64,000 nucleotides of DNA from Persicaria tinctoria (taxonomy: Eukaryota; Streptophyta; Magnoliopsida; Caryophyllales; Polygonaceae): contig JBANSL010000008.1 in assembly GCA_037127255.1 (NCBI GenBank), forward strand, positions 40,313,373-40,377,372, written 5' to 3'. Both the position numbers and the translations under genes were made by a program. How positions within the stretch are numbered: position 1 is the first letter of the stretch; each line of letters begins with the position of its first letter. Positions 22,894 to 33,941 of this stretch are shown one piece after another. The notes beneath the pieces were generated by a model. That model was not told the DNA's origin, ran no database searches, and saw only the letters and a list, made by a program, of their open reading frames with translations.

Positions 22894-22985
22894 TTATTTT
22901 TTGCTTCAACCAAACAGTCCTCCCAATATGTTGCCAGCTGACTTTTATTTTTTGCTTCAACCAAACAGTCATCCTAATATGTTTT
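22894..22985. repeat. Short tandem duplication (51-bp period)
   Basis: The phrase ttattttttgcttcaaccaa acagtc starts at 22894 and again at 22945 and is followed by similar words (ctcccaatatgtt / atcctaatatgtt). This is a local duplication of about 51 bp in non-coding sequence. Confidence 0.7.
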
Positions 22986-23125
22986 GTATTACCCAATAGT
23001 ATTTATCATTAGAAGCACATAGACTAAATAGCCCAAGATTCACAATTCTATCTCAGCAAAACATTTCTTACTTTAAAAAATGATCAGTGCCAGTCAAGGA
23101 AACTGCACTATCTAGAATAACTAAC

Positions 23126-23427
23126 TTACAATGTAGATATAGATTTATCGCATGACTTGGTGCTATTAGCATGGTCCTTTCTTTCTTCCTTGTCCAGCTT
23201 CATGTTGGTGTTTTGAGCTTCAAGATGTGCACCAACGATCCTCCCATTTTCCTCCAACACCTGAACTAGGTGATCCCGCGCACTTGCTGTTTCGGTTTCA
23301 TCATCTACCTCTACTTCCAAGTCACACTGCTTCCGCTTCTTTCCCTGATGAGATGTTGATCCAATTTTGGAGTTTGACGCTGGCTGCCTCTCATTGGTTC
23401 CCGTAGGTCCAAAATTCACACATGGCA
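23126..23427 (-). pseudogene. C-terminal fragment of a Myb/SANT-like (trihelix-type) protein
   Basis: A minus-strand open stretch contains a basic GKKRKQ motif, an acidic EVEVDDETE segment and the helix LEENGRIVGAHLEAQN. These are like the C-terminal regions of plant Myb/SANT-like or L10-interacting Myb proteins and of transposon ORF1 proteins related to them. It begins right after an AG acceptor-like site and lacks the DNA-binding domain. A possible upstream exon (KQYQPSSTEVVADQ) lies near 23710-23760. The frame ends soon after the helix, in SISTL. I regard it as a gene fragment, possibly captured by a transposon. Confidence 0.45.
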
Positions 23428-23604
23428 CCTAAGTTTGATTTGAAGACATGTACTCCAAAATTCACATATCCAGCCTAATGGTATCGTATCTATGATCTAT
23501 CTATCTATCTAAACATGGCACCTAAGTTGATTTGAAGACATGTACTCCAAAATTCACATATCCAGCCTAAAGGTATCGTATCTATGATCTATCTACCTAA
23601 ACAA
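23421..23604. repeat. 93-bp tandem duplication
   Basis: The sequence catggcacctaagtt...gatctatct at 23421-23513 is repeated at 23514-23604 with a few differences, including variation in the number of atct units. It lies at the 5' edge of the Myb/SANT-like fragment exon, so the duplication also copies the splice-acceptor region. Confidence 0.8.
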
Positions 23605-24409
23605 GTTACAAAAAGCAATTTGTTCCATAGGTTCATCAGTTATATCTTTTTCCATGTATGACTACTCACAGTTGACAGAAACAATCAGCAGTAGTACAGA
23701 TGGAAACTTGCCTTGATCTGCTACAACTTCGGTGGATGATGGTTGATACTGCTTTTCTGGTGAAAAATATAAAAAAAAAGTTTAATAAGAGAAACCAAAT
23801 CAGATTATAAAACTCTAAAATTGAATTGCTCTCACCAGTACAAGAAATTGAAAAAGAAGTTACTTAAATCAAAAGAGACCATAAGAAAAAAAATTGAAAC
23901 AAAACTAAACAAAGAGAAGAAGATCCAACCAAAGATCAACTGAATGATGTGAAAGATGTGAATTTCAAAAATCGTCAATACAGGGGAAAAAAAAGAACGA
24001 AGGAGCGAGAGGACACAAACCTGCAGTTAGTTTGTTGCACGATTTCGACGAGATTCCATTGCTATAGAGAGGACTCTATAGAGAGCACGATTCCAGTGAA
24101 ATTTTGACGTCAACTTGCAAAGGACGGGATAGTGAAGTACTTTATTTCACCATCAAACAGAGTTTCAGAAAAGCTAGGGTTTCAGAAAAGAACGAAGAAG
24201 CTTGTGCGGGGGATAGTGAGATTGAATTGTTTCATAAACGAGATGAATTACCAGAACACAGTACAAGAAGAAGGCGTTGCTGAATCCCGGTGATACCTTC
24301 GGCCAGGCGGCCAACCATTTCTCTTCTTCTTCAATCCAGTCCTCATCTTCTTCGACGACCTTTTTTTTTTTTCCTGAAATGCCCCATTTTCATTTGAACC
24401 TTTACCTAT
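23605..24409. other. Gene-relic region without recognisable coding sequence
   Basis: It holds a small exon-like stretch at 23710-23760 (minus) and a TC-rich, leader-like segment at 24240-24400 (minus). No intact ORF is visible. It may be the 5' part of the relic described at 23126-23427. Confidence 0.35.
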
Positions 24410-24885
24410 ATATATAGGATGTGATTTGGGTGTGCACACCCCTTAGGGTGTGTGCAGTGTGCTCAAATATTATTCGGTGAAATATGAAACATTATTCGGT
24501 GAAATTTGAAGCATTATTCAGTGAAATGTTAAACATTCTACCGAATACTATTTTTTTCCGTTCAGTTCAGATGAAAACGTTCCAATTCCACTGAATAATT
24601 TGTAACAGTCTACCGAATAATGTTTAGTTTTTTTATTCATTCATTTCAAATAAAAGAAATCTTAATTCCCTAAACAATACTTACAATTTATACGAAATAT
24701 TTCAAATTTCACCAAATAATGTTTCACATTCCCCTAAACAATACTCACATTTAACCGAATAATGCTTCAAATTTCACCGAATAATGTTTCACATTTCACC
24801 GAATAATATTTGTGCACAGTGCACACCCTAAGAATTGTACACAAATGATCCATACACTATATATATATATATATCCTAATAAGCA
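24410..24885. mobile_element. Palindromic MITE (foldback type) with attattcggtgaaat motif
   Basis: The left part (cttagggtgtgtgcagtgtgctc, then aaatattattcggtgaaat repeated) is mirrored by the right part (atttcaccgaataatatttg, then tgcacagtgcacaccctaag). The arms are over 100 bp long and the element lies between TATATA tracts. It has no coding capacity. A related sequence lies in intron 1 of the RhoGDI gene. The superfamily is undetermined; a TA target duplication is possible but cannot be proven in TA-rich flanks. Confidence 0.7.
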
Positions 24886-24889
24886 TGTC

Positions 24890-25376
24890 TTATGTGTTTA
24901 ATTTCCCGCTTGGTATTATTTTGGCCTCTGTGATGCCTTCCGGGCACGCATGAGTGGTTCGCCTTGATTTGTTGTATAGTTTCAGGTACCCTTTCACCTT
25001 TTTCTTGATGAGTGCTGATTGACGGGGACCAGCCAGGGCGTTGTGAGAGAGTAACTCTAAACTTATTTACGTTTTATTTCGAGATTTCTTACTTATGTTT
25101 TGACCAGGTCATGCCGTGAAAACCTTGTATTTGGGATTTATGTTTGCACGTTTGCTTTGGACTTAAACTATTTTGCTCATATTATACATTAGGACAGGTA
25201 ACGGTGTGTGAACACCGGGTCCCCAATGGACCTTACGAAACTTTAGGGTATGAAATCCCTCCTTTTAAAACGTAACTCTTTATTTTATAGCCAACCCATA
25301 CTTGAATTGTAAGATCTGAAGGAAGGTATTTATTCCTTTTAAACATAAGCTGGGTTCTACAACTCGGGCCGGTACA
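24890..25376 (+). mobile_element. 3' fragment of an LTR related to the 1621-8006 family
   Basis: It ends cgggccggtaca at 25376, like cgggccgttaca of the solo LTR. It shares the order ttttgacc(a/c)ggtc(a/t)tgccgtg, acaggta..., tgaaatccc, gggttctacaactcgg. Its 5' end is unclear and probably truncated near the MITE. Confidence 0.55.
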
Positions 25377-25384
25377 AGGTGTTC

Positions 25385-26532
25385 TGATACGGGGTTAGCC
25401 GTGTGATGGTCCGATCTTCGACAACAAGCAAGAAACTCAAGAAAGACTCAAGAACTCAAACTGACGCAGCAAAGAAACTTAAAGAATCGATCAAGAAACA
25501 AGCAAGATCGATCAAGACTCAACAAGAACGCAGCAAGACTTCAAGAACTCGACCAAGAATTGATCAAGAACTCCAAGAACGACGCAAGACAGCAACAAGA
25601 ACAATAAAGACTCGACAAAGATAGATAAAGACTCGAAATTGAATGCAAGAATGGAAAGACACGACCTGATAAGGACTGAGTCGATCTATATAGAACAAGA
25701 TAAAGACCCCAGGCCTCCTAAGAGGGTAGGAACCAATACCAATGACTATATAACCCGCCTCTACAACCCTACACAACCAAGCGGACAACTTGGAGGCACA
25801 AGGAGGGGGCTCGTGGATACTAGGATCACCAAGTCTTGCGAAGTTGATGAACACAAGGCAAACCAAGCTAGATCAAACCAATTCGATGATCAACGAGCAC
25901 AACTCTAGTTGGATCAACAAGACACTCCATGTGTTTCACACAATTTGAGAGATCTAAATTCTATTCATAATGTTCTAATTGAATTACAATAGGAGAACTC
26001 GGAATATATAGGCCACGCAGGGCTGTTGGGCCGAGTTAGATGATAAAATAAGATAAAACTAACATCTAATGGAAATAATAAAAATAACCTTAAAGTTTCC
26101 TAAAATAACTTAAGTAAAAGAAATACTAAAAATAGGAAATAAACATAATGTTCAAGACTTAATTAAAATCCCGTCAAAACAGTGACAGCTTGCAAAGATG
26201 TGCATTTTCGGCCAATTTCGAGGTCGAATCTGGAAAAACCTTCAACAGCAAAGTGTTAGATCTCTTCGTCCTCGTTCCAACAAGATATGGAACGCCTCAA
26301 TCGGATAAATATTGAATCCGTACGATCCATTTTACAGAGACGTCGAAAAGCTATCAATGTTCTGAACGAGTGTAAAACGCCAAGCTCCCACCTTTGGACC
26401 TTCTCCCATGGTGGAGCCTTCTTCTTCCTCTTGAGGATGACTTCATTCTCACGAGCTCGAATCATAGGTTCATCCCCAAGTATAGATGTGTCCGGAGGTG
26501 TCTTGGATGGTGTCTTGGATGGTCCTGCATCA
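25385..26532 (-). repeat. 3' LTR of the 25385-29937 element
   Basis: 1148 bp. The first ~275 bp in minus orientation encode the C-terminal part of the element's ORF, so U3 is partly coding. It differs from the other LTR at, for example, 25408 (g/a) and two sites near 26325 and 26466. Confidence 0.93.
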
Positions 26533-27341
26533 ATCTCCCTTTCTTGAAAAGGATTCGTCCTCGAATCCAAGGTCGCATTTGATTCCGCAAAGGCATCCAC
26601 ACGAGCTCCTGGATCGAATACCACATGTCCATGGAAATCCATCTTAAGAACGATTGGTGTAGAGATTGACCACTCCTCGATGGTTATTGTCTCAGCTTCA
26701 TCTACAAAATCAAGAAAAGAAACTTTATGAGTGCATAATTCATATTTTATATCATCATTATGTTCTAACGTAATATGCACTTTAGCTTGGTCAATAATCC
26801 CTAAGTTTCCATCCAATGCTAGCAAGTTTTCATCCTTTTCCAAGGCTGAATTTTCAATTAACTCAATGCTAGCAATAGTAGAAGAATTTTCACCATCAAT
26901 GACCATATTACTAACTATGCCTTTTTCTATGCATTTAGTATGACACAACTCTTCACTTTGATTATCATCACAAGGATTAGGTTGAACACTTAAAACCTTA
27001 CTAACAATCAAAGAATCTTCATGCTCATAGTCAACGCAATTTTCATGATCATAGACAAGTAAACTAACATCTTGATCATTACTAACAACATGCTCTACAT
27101 TTTCAGCAATAAAAGAAGCATCTATGCTAGAAGAAACATGATGTTGAATAGCATTATTAAGGGGAATATGATGAGATTCTGCCCTTTCATTAGATGGCAC
27201 TTCAGATTTAGGTGGGACTCCTTGTCCGAACACCGTATTAGAGCCAAAACGCTGAAGCTCTATTGCCGTCAAGCTTTTATCTATCTTAGCTAACATCTCC
27301 ATGACGGTATTGTACCAGTCGTTGCCCTGGTTATTAGACAT
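26256..27341 (-). CDS. Gag-like ORF of the young LTR element (361 aa), entering the 3' LTR
   Basis: The first ATG is at 27341 (MSNNQGNDWYNTVMEMLAKI). The N-terminus is a short helical segment with the words LAKIDKSLTAIELQRF, reminiscent of retrotransposon gag N-termini. Residues 60-260 are acidic and low in recognisable motifs. The last ~90 residues are read from the LTR and include EVILKRKKKAPPWEKVQ, the same motif as in the array ORF. No zinc knuckle or protease is visible. It may package RNA or help use of an autonomous partner's enzymes; this is inference. Confidence 0.7.
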   Translation of the reverse strand: MSNNQGNDWYNTVMEMLAKIDKSLTAIELQRFGSNTVFGQGVPPKSEVPSNERAESHHIPLNNAIQHHVSSSIDASFIAENVEHVVSNDQDVSLLVYDHENCVDYEHEDSLIVSKVLSVQPNPCDDNQSEELCHTKCIEKGIVSNMVIDGENSSTIASIELIENSALEKDENLLALDGNLGIIDQAKVHITLEHNDDIKYELCTHKVSFLDFVDEAETITIEEWSISTPIVLKMDFHGHVVFDPGARVDAFAESNATLDSRTNPFQEREIDAGPSKTPSKTPPDTSILGDEPMIRARENEVILKRKKKAPPWEKVQRWELGVLHSFRTLIAFRRLCKMDRTDSIFIRLRRSISCWNEDEEI

Positions 27342-28774
27342 TGCAAATAAAGACAAACAAAGAACTATGTTAAAGGTTAGTAAAACTTATAAACAGCTCA
27401 CAATTGTGTTTCGCTCACACTCTCTCTCTGATTGATATATCACGCTTGCTAGGGCAATCCGCTTTGGGCAAATCAACTACCAAGCAAAAACTAAGCAATC
27501 AAAGTATGTAATCAAGAGAATGGATGAAACAAACAACCAAGAGTACTCGACAAAAGGGCTGAGTACTCGACAAACTCAAAGGGAACACTTGATCAAAGAA
27601 ATCAGTGCTCGACAAACTCAAAGCAAGCAACTCGACGTGGCTTTCAGGACCTGTTTTCGACAAGAGAATACTCGATATAGAGGAAGAGTACTCGACACAA
27701 GGCAGAAACAAGCAAAGCAACTCAATAGCACAAAGGAAGAACTCGGCAAGGGCTGAGCTCTACTCGACACAACAAACAACAACTAGACACAAGATAGAAA
27801 TCTCGACCAGGGGGAGATCTCTTCGACACAAACTTAAACAACACTTGAACAAGAAAATCAGTGCTTGACTCAAAGAGAAAATAAGAAAAAGAAAAACTTG
27901 GAAATTTACCTCTTTTGATTGAAAACCTTTAAGTTAGGACGTTGTAGTTGCAGGGTAGGGTTTCAATTTTTGTGGAGGTGTATGTGTTTAGGATAGGGTA
28001 TGTCGATTAGGGCTGAGAAAAGGGTTCACCAATTGTCCTTGGGAGCTTTCTTGCACTAGATCAAACAAAACACTTTCCTCTTTCTTTTTTTTTGACTTAC
28101 TTTTACCCCTATTGAATTTTATCCTCCTAGGTCCAAGTTTTAATGTGATTTTCGAAACTGATTTTTTTTTTTTTTATTTTTATTTTTTATACTAATGCAA
28201 GAAAGACTCTAAGAACGTATATAAGACTCGAAAATTTAATGATAATGGTGAAAAGATAATAAAATTCAGCCCTAATGCAAATATATAGATAGAATGGTTA
28301 TTTTAGGAAATAGGATCTATCTTGTGTCTTTTGTGATAGTTGATAGATATAATGGAAATTAATATCCAACAACTTATAAAATCAGATTTTAGGCAATTGA
28401 CAAATGGAATTAGATAAAAGATAAATCAAAATTCCAAAGATAGAATAGATAAACAAAAAGGATAGTAAGGATAGAACAAACTAGGGTTTGCTCTTTGTGT
28501 GGTGTAGTGGATTCGGCCAAGAGAAACTATGGGGACAGAATTGCCGCCGGCTTTGGGGTGTTCACAATGGGATTGTGTGCACCTTTGGTCGACTCCACGG
28601 TCTCGGCTAGGCTTTGTGTTTAGGCTACGCAACCACAACAATCACAAACTCAAGATTAGTGCAATAATTAAATAAAGAAACAAGAAGTAAAAGACCAAAA
28701 CAAGAAAATGACTCTTTTTTGTGGATTTTGTGTTTAGAAAAGAAAAAGACTCAATCTTGATGTCGGAAACCAAA
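27342..28774 (-). other. Long untranslated leader of the LTR element
   Basis: This 1.4-kb stretch lies between primer site and ORF start. It contains imperfect repeats of the tactcgacaaactcaaag type at 27540-27860 and poly-T/A tracts near 28090 and 28165. No ORF on the sense strand looks coding. Confidence 0.6.
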
Positions 28775-28786
28775 GCTCTGATGCCA
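28775..28786 (-). promoter_or_regulatory. Primer binding site (initiator-Met tRNA)
   Basis: On the minus strand TGGCATCAGAGC lies three bases after the 5' LTR. It matches the plant initiator-Met primer site TGGTATCAGAGC at 11 of 12 positions. Confidence 0.85.
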
Positions 28787-28789
28787 ATT

Positions 28790-29937
28790 TGATACGGGGT
28801 TAGCCGTGTGATGATCCGATCTTCGACAACAAGCAAGAAACTCAAGAAAGACTCAAGAACTCAAACTGACGCAGCAAAGAAACTTAAAGAATCGATCAAG
28901 AAACAAGCAAGATCGATCAAGACTCAACAAGAACGCAGCAAGACTTCAAGAACTCGACCAAGAATTGATCAAGAACTCCAAGAACGACGCAAGACAGCAA
29001 CAAGAACAATAAAGACTCGACAAAGATAGATAAAGACTCGAAATTGAATGCAAGAATGGAAAGACACGACCTGATAAGGACTGAGTCGATCTATATAGAA
29101 CAAGATAAAGACCCCAGGCCTCCTAAGAGGGTAGGAACCAATACCAATGACTATATAACCCGCCTCTACAACCCTACACAACCAAGCGGACAACTTGGAG
29201 GCACAAGGAGGGGGCTCGTGGATACTAGGATCACCAAGTCTTGCGAAGTTGATGAACACAAGGCAAACCAAGCTAGATCAAACCAATTCGATGATCAACG
29301 AGCACAACTCTAGTTGGATCAACAAGACACTCCATGTGTTTCACACAATTTGAGAGATCTAAATTCTATTCATAATGTTCTAATTGAATTACAATAGGAG
29401 AACTCGGAATATATAGGCCACGCAGGGCTGTTGGGCCGAGTTAGATGATAAAATAAGATAAAACTAACATCTAATGGAAATAATAAAAATAACCTTAAAG
29501 TTTCCTAAAATAACTTAAGTAAAAGAAATACTAAAAATAGGAAATAAACATAATGTTCAAGACTTAATTAAAATCCCGTCAAAACAGTGACAGCTTGCAA
29601 AGATGTGCATTTTCGGCCAATTTCGAGGTCGAATCTGGAAAAACCTTCAACAGCAAAGTGTTAGATCTCTTCGTCCTCGTTCCAACAAGATATGGAACGC
29701 CTCAATCGGATAAATATTGAATCCGTACGACCCATTTTACAGAGACGTCGAAAAGCTATCAATGTTCTGAACGAGTGTAAAACGCCAAGCTCCCACCTTT
29801 GGACCTTCTCCCATGGTGGAGCCTTCTTCTTCCTCTTGAGGATGACTTCATTCTCACGAGCTCGAATCATAGGTCCATCCCCAAGTATAGATGTGTCCGG
29901 AGGTGTCTTGGATGGTGTCTTGGATGGTCCTGCATCA
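28790..29937 (-). repeat. 5' LTR of the 25385-29937 element
   Basis: 1148 bp, matching the 3' LTR except for about three substitutions. In minus orientation it begins TGATGCAGG and ends CCCCGTATCA. Confidence 0.93.
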
Positions 29938-29942
29938 TGTTC

Positions 29943-30879
29943 CTTGGGAAATCTTACGAAGAATTGAGGAGATTGGACTTCTCAAAAGAAGTTTCAACAA
30001 CATTTACTCCCAGCATTGTTATAGAGAATCAAAATATGTGGCCATTTTATTGCTAAAGCTACTAGAAATTGTACGCCTTCATCTCTCACTTCTTATAGGA
30101 AACTTTGTAAGAACAAGCCCAACAGCTTTGCTAAAATAGAAAAGGGGGAGATTTTAGAGGAAAAATTAATTTTTGTCCCAATAGCTTCTCCAAACTCATC
30201 TCTAAGATAGAGATATTGATGGAGAGAGGGGAAAAATCCCTAAATTTGTAGGAAGAGAAGTTGATCTCTATAATTTAATGGTCACTTGTCCATATATAGA
30301 AGTTAATGACACAACCCCACATTTTCACCCATAATATAGGAAAAAAAATCATGCTTATGAGTAATAAAAATAAATTATTTTTAAAAATTAATAAAAAAAA
30401 ATTGACACGATTTGATATAATATATAAATTAATTATGTTAAATCAATATAAATAGATAAAAAAACATCATAATTCTATGTTAATTTTTTTATAAATAAAA
30501 AAGCTTAATTAATTTCATCCAATTTAATGCTATAAAATTTACATTAAAAAATTAGTCTATAAAATTTTCACATCAAAAAATATTGAGTTGAACTAAGAAC
30601 TCCTAAAATGATTTTATTTTTATAAATTATAAAGTAAGCATCATTAGTTAATTAATTAATCATCGATGATCAATCACCGATCTAATTTCTAATAAAAATA
30701 TATATTAATCAGTTGAAAATAATAAGATTAAATTTGAATAATATTTTATCCAATTTTATGATAACTTTTATAGTAACAATCTAAATTTAATATTAATACC
30801 ATTTAAAAATAAATATCAAATTTATCACTAGAGTTTGTTTTAGAAAAAATATCATGTGAGAATATAATAATAATAAAAA
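29943..30879. other. AT-rich intergenic sequence
   Basis: Unique-looking sequence to about 30300, then strongly AT-rich with no ORF. I see no element ends. Confidence 0.5.
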
Positions 30880-30890
30880 AGAATTAATAT

Positions 30891-31718
30891 GTCATGCAAG
30901 AGCATGAGTAACATATACTGTAATAGTTCACCAACAGATGGAACGCTCAACGTTTTCAGCAACGTAGAGAAAGGAGATCGATGGAGCGCAATGTTCACAA
31001 CCATGCTGTGGCAACTATGGAAGACAAGAAATGATTTGGTGTTCCATGGGCAGGACTGCATACACGGCTCACACCTCAAAGTTTGGATGACTGTGTCGGC
31101 CTGCTACCATGCTAAGGAAAAGGCCTGCACCTCGGGGCTGATTCCGAGTGGGGAAGTCCGAGGGCTAGGGACATGGTTCCCTCCGGAGCCGGGATGGACG
31201 AAATTGAATACCGATGGAGCTTCGAGAGGAAACCCAGGGCCGGCGGGAGGTGGCGGTGTCTTTCGTGCTGCGGACGGGAGTTTCATTAGCGCATTCACCT
31301 TCCGGGCAGGCGTTTGCCGGGCCCTTGAGATCGAATTGAAAGCTGTTTACCAAGGACTGAAGCTAGCTAAGGACATGGGAATCACACTACTGGTAGTGGA
31401 GATGGACTGTGCTGAAGCACACAAGCTTCTGAAGAATGATCAAACACAGCATGCCTACCACAACCTGGTCTTGCAATGTCGAAGCCTGATCAACGAGACG
31501 CACTGGAATGTGGTGGTGAGTCACGTAAGGAGGCAAGCTAACAGAGAAGCGGATGTAATGGCCAAGAAAGGAGTGGAGGAGTTACTAGGAAATATGCAAG
31601 TATTTAATTCTATGCCATCTTATCTTCAAGGGCTAGTCCCTGTTATGTACTCTCCTATTTTCGATAATTCAATAATAAATTAGGGGCTTAGCCCCCAGCT
31701 TCACCAAAAAAAAAATGT
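30891..31718 (+). mobile_element. 5'-truncated LINE (RNase H end) with A-tail
   Basis: An open frame to 31683 encodes the C-terminal end of a plant LINE polyprotein. It starts with a zf-RVT tail (MLWQLWKTRNDLVFHG) and continues into an RNase H domain. The domain has the acidic residues in NTDGASRGNPGPAG, E in EIELKAVY, D in VEMDCAEA and D in RRQANREADVMAKK. The stop is followed by ggggcttagccccc, a short hairpin, and an A-tract at 31705-31714. Near-identical flanks, agaattaatat (30880-30890) and agaattaaatat (31719-31730), look like the TSD. The upstream RT and endonuclease are missing, so the copy is dead on arrival. Confidence 0.85.
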
Positions 31719-31730
31719 AGAATTAAATAT

Positions 31731-32134
31731 CTTTGATAAATGCATTTATTTATTATAGTCTTTAATAAATGTAAAAATTTGTAAAATAATTTATTATCAA
31801 AGCTGTTGGGCTTTCTCTAACATCATCATTAGAGATGATCAAGGTTGATCTTTATTGTGTCAAAGACTACCTACTTCTTGTCTATTGTAAAAAAAAATTA
31901 AGCAAATAAATCAAAAAAGAAAACAAATAACAATAAATCATAATCTCTGAAAATTTCCATCTTACCCAAAAAAAAAAAAATCTCTCAACATTTCCATAAC
32001 AATCAATCATAATCTCTCAAAACTTTCTTAATTTAAATGATAAAGTAAAGTTGATAACTAAATTAATTAGAGGTGGAACATAATTAATTAAGCTGTATTT
32101 TTTAAATTTTAAATTCATTAAGGTAGATCCATGA
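31731..32134. other. AT-rich intergenic, nothing recognised
   Basis: A-tracts and low-complexity AT sequence with no ORF. Confidence 0.5.
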
Positions 32135-33543
32135 TCTATATACCTTTAAAAATTGTGTCCCAAGGCCTCTTAATGACTCTCCCTCATAACTCTCAAATCT
32201 CAATCTTAATAATTCTCCCACTAAAAAATTACTTCAATGCTTTTTTTTCCCCTTTTATTTGATTTTATAATTTGATAATTGCTCATTTAGTTATATATTA
32301 AAATTTAAAATATCTATATAATTTTTTCTTTTTCTGAACTAAATATCAATATTAGCATTTGATTAATTTGAAAACCAAAAAATACTCTTTTTTCTGTTTC
32401 TTTAGCAAAGCCATCAATAGTTTGAGTACAATTATTTTTTTTTCTGTTTTTTTATTGGGAAAATAATCATTTGATTTTGATTTTACTATTAAAATATAGA
32501 TGAACAAAAAAAATATAATGTTTGATTTAAAGATGCAAATAAAGACATAATACTATAGTTATCTACTACGTTGTTTATTTTAATCTCTATAAGTCTATCT
32601 AAAAAATTCTATATATAATGATATCTTCGAAGAAAAAAAATATATTGTTTGATTTTAAAATTATAAGTATTTTCTTAGTAATTAAATTAAATAGTACAAT
32701 TTTATCAAAAATAAAAAGTTGAATAGTATAGTATATACAAAGTACTAATCTTTTCTTAGTCAAGCCAATCAATTTTATATTTTAGTTTAAAAGTAAAAAA
32801 AATCGACAATTTAATACAAGATAAAATAATTAATTTTTACCATTTGAAGAGGATATGGATAGTCAATAGAGACAATATTGAAAAAATAAAATATGAATTG
32901 AATTTCATGCAAGTATAAGATACCAAACTAGGGCATTAAATATACCATAATATTTGTCATTAACAACTAACTATAATAATATTTCTTAAAAAATAAAATG
33001 TAAGACATACAAAAAATATAAATATTTTTTTTTAAATAACTTAAACCACAGTATGATACATATAAAATGAAGATTTACTATTTATACATTGTTTTATAGT
33101 TTTCGTGTATCCTAAAGACTGTATAAATATATGATATATCTATACACGAGCCAACCAATTTTATATTTTCGTTTTGAAGTGAAAACAACATCAATAGTTT
33201 AATCTATCATAAAACAATTAACTTTTACAAGATGATATGGATAATCAACAAAAAAATATTAACAAATAAAATTATGAGTTGAATTTCATGTAAGATACAA
33301 AACTAGGACATTAACAATTACGTAATAATATTTGTTAAAATTAAATATCAAACATACAAAAAAATGAACATTTTATAAATAACTTAAGTGAAATTGTTAT
33401 GAAGCATATAAAACCAAGGTTTACGAGTTACAAACATACAGTTTAGATTAAGGAACAATATGACATAAAATAATTTCTTAAATAATCTTATAAAATACCA
33501 AAACTTATATGTCCCGTGCGTAGCACGGGCATGACTTGCCTAG
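32135..33543 (+). mobile_element. Non-autonomous Helitron (1.4 kb)
   Basis: The 5' end TCTATATACCTTTAAAAATT follows an A (32134). The 3' end is CTAG (33540-33543) followed by T, preceded by a hairpin CCCGTGC-GTA-GCACGGG at 33513-33529. Stem sequence and layout match the minus-strand Helitron at 3260-6458. The interior is very AT-rich with no ORF. The 5' boundary is less certain than the 3' boundary. Confidence 0.75.
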
Positions 33544-33941
33544 TTAATGAGAAAAATTATATATATGATTGATTAAATGAGAACTTGCTATGGAGCCATG
33601 GAGGACCTAAAAATATGAAAAATAGATATAGATTGAACACATCATGGACAGAATAAAATTAAATAATGTTTCAAATAAATCAAGAATTTCACACCCCCTC
33701 AATCTCTTCACTTGTATAGTATTTTCTTCTGACAATTCCCTGCCAAATTTCACAAACATGATTGTTCTATATGTATCTTGCTTGTATGATGTGAATTTTT
33801 TTGTATTTTGATACAGTAAACATACATCTCAGCCCATTCGAACCAATCCATAAAGTCTTCAGTGCAGCACTTTGTGTTGATTGCCAAGAACCCTTCTTCA
33901 GGGACTTGAAGAAACAATGCATCTCAAAACCCCGAACCAGA
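33544..33941 (-). other. 3' flank/UTR of the RABA5-like gene
   Basis: Sequence between the Helitron end and the Rab stop codon. It probably contains the 3' UTR; no other gene is visible. The Helitron therefore ends about 400 bp downstream of the coding region. Confidence 0.5.

Larger units (their letters stand above)
25385..29937 (-). mobile_element. Complete non-autonomous LTR retrotransposon (TSD TGTTC)
   Basis: Two direct repeats of exactly 1148 bp (25385-26532 and 28790-29937) flank 2257 bp. On the plus strand they begin TGATACGGGG and end CCTGCATCA. Flanks carry a perfect 5-bp duplication, TGTTC (25380-25384, 29938-29942). On the minus strand the 5' LTR is the right copy. It is followed by AAT and TGGCATCAGAGC, an initiator-Met primer site with one mismatch, and the 3' LTR is preceded by the polypurine tract AAGAAAGGGAGAT (26545-26533). 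I count only about three substitutions between LTRs, so the insertion is young. It encodes a single ORF without pol domains, like TR-GAG/LARD elements. Confidence 0.95.

Noticed and set aside
30889..31683. Host RNase H gene of 264 aa
   Set aside because: It has a zf-RVT tail, a LINE-type 3' end with A-tract and near-identical flanking repeats; it is a truncated LINE.
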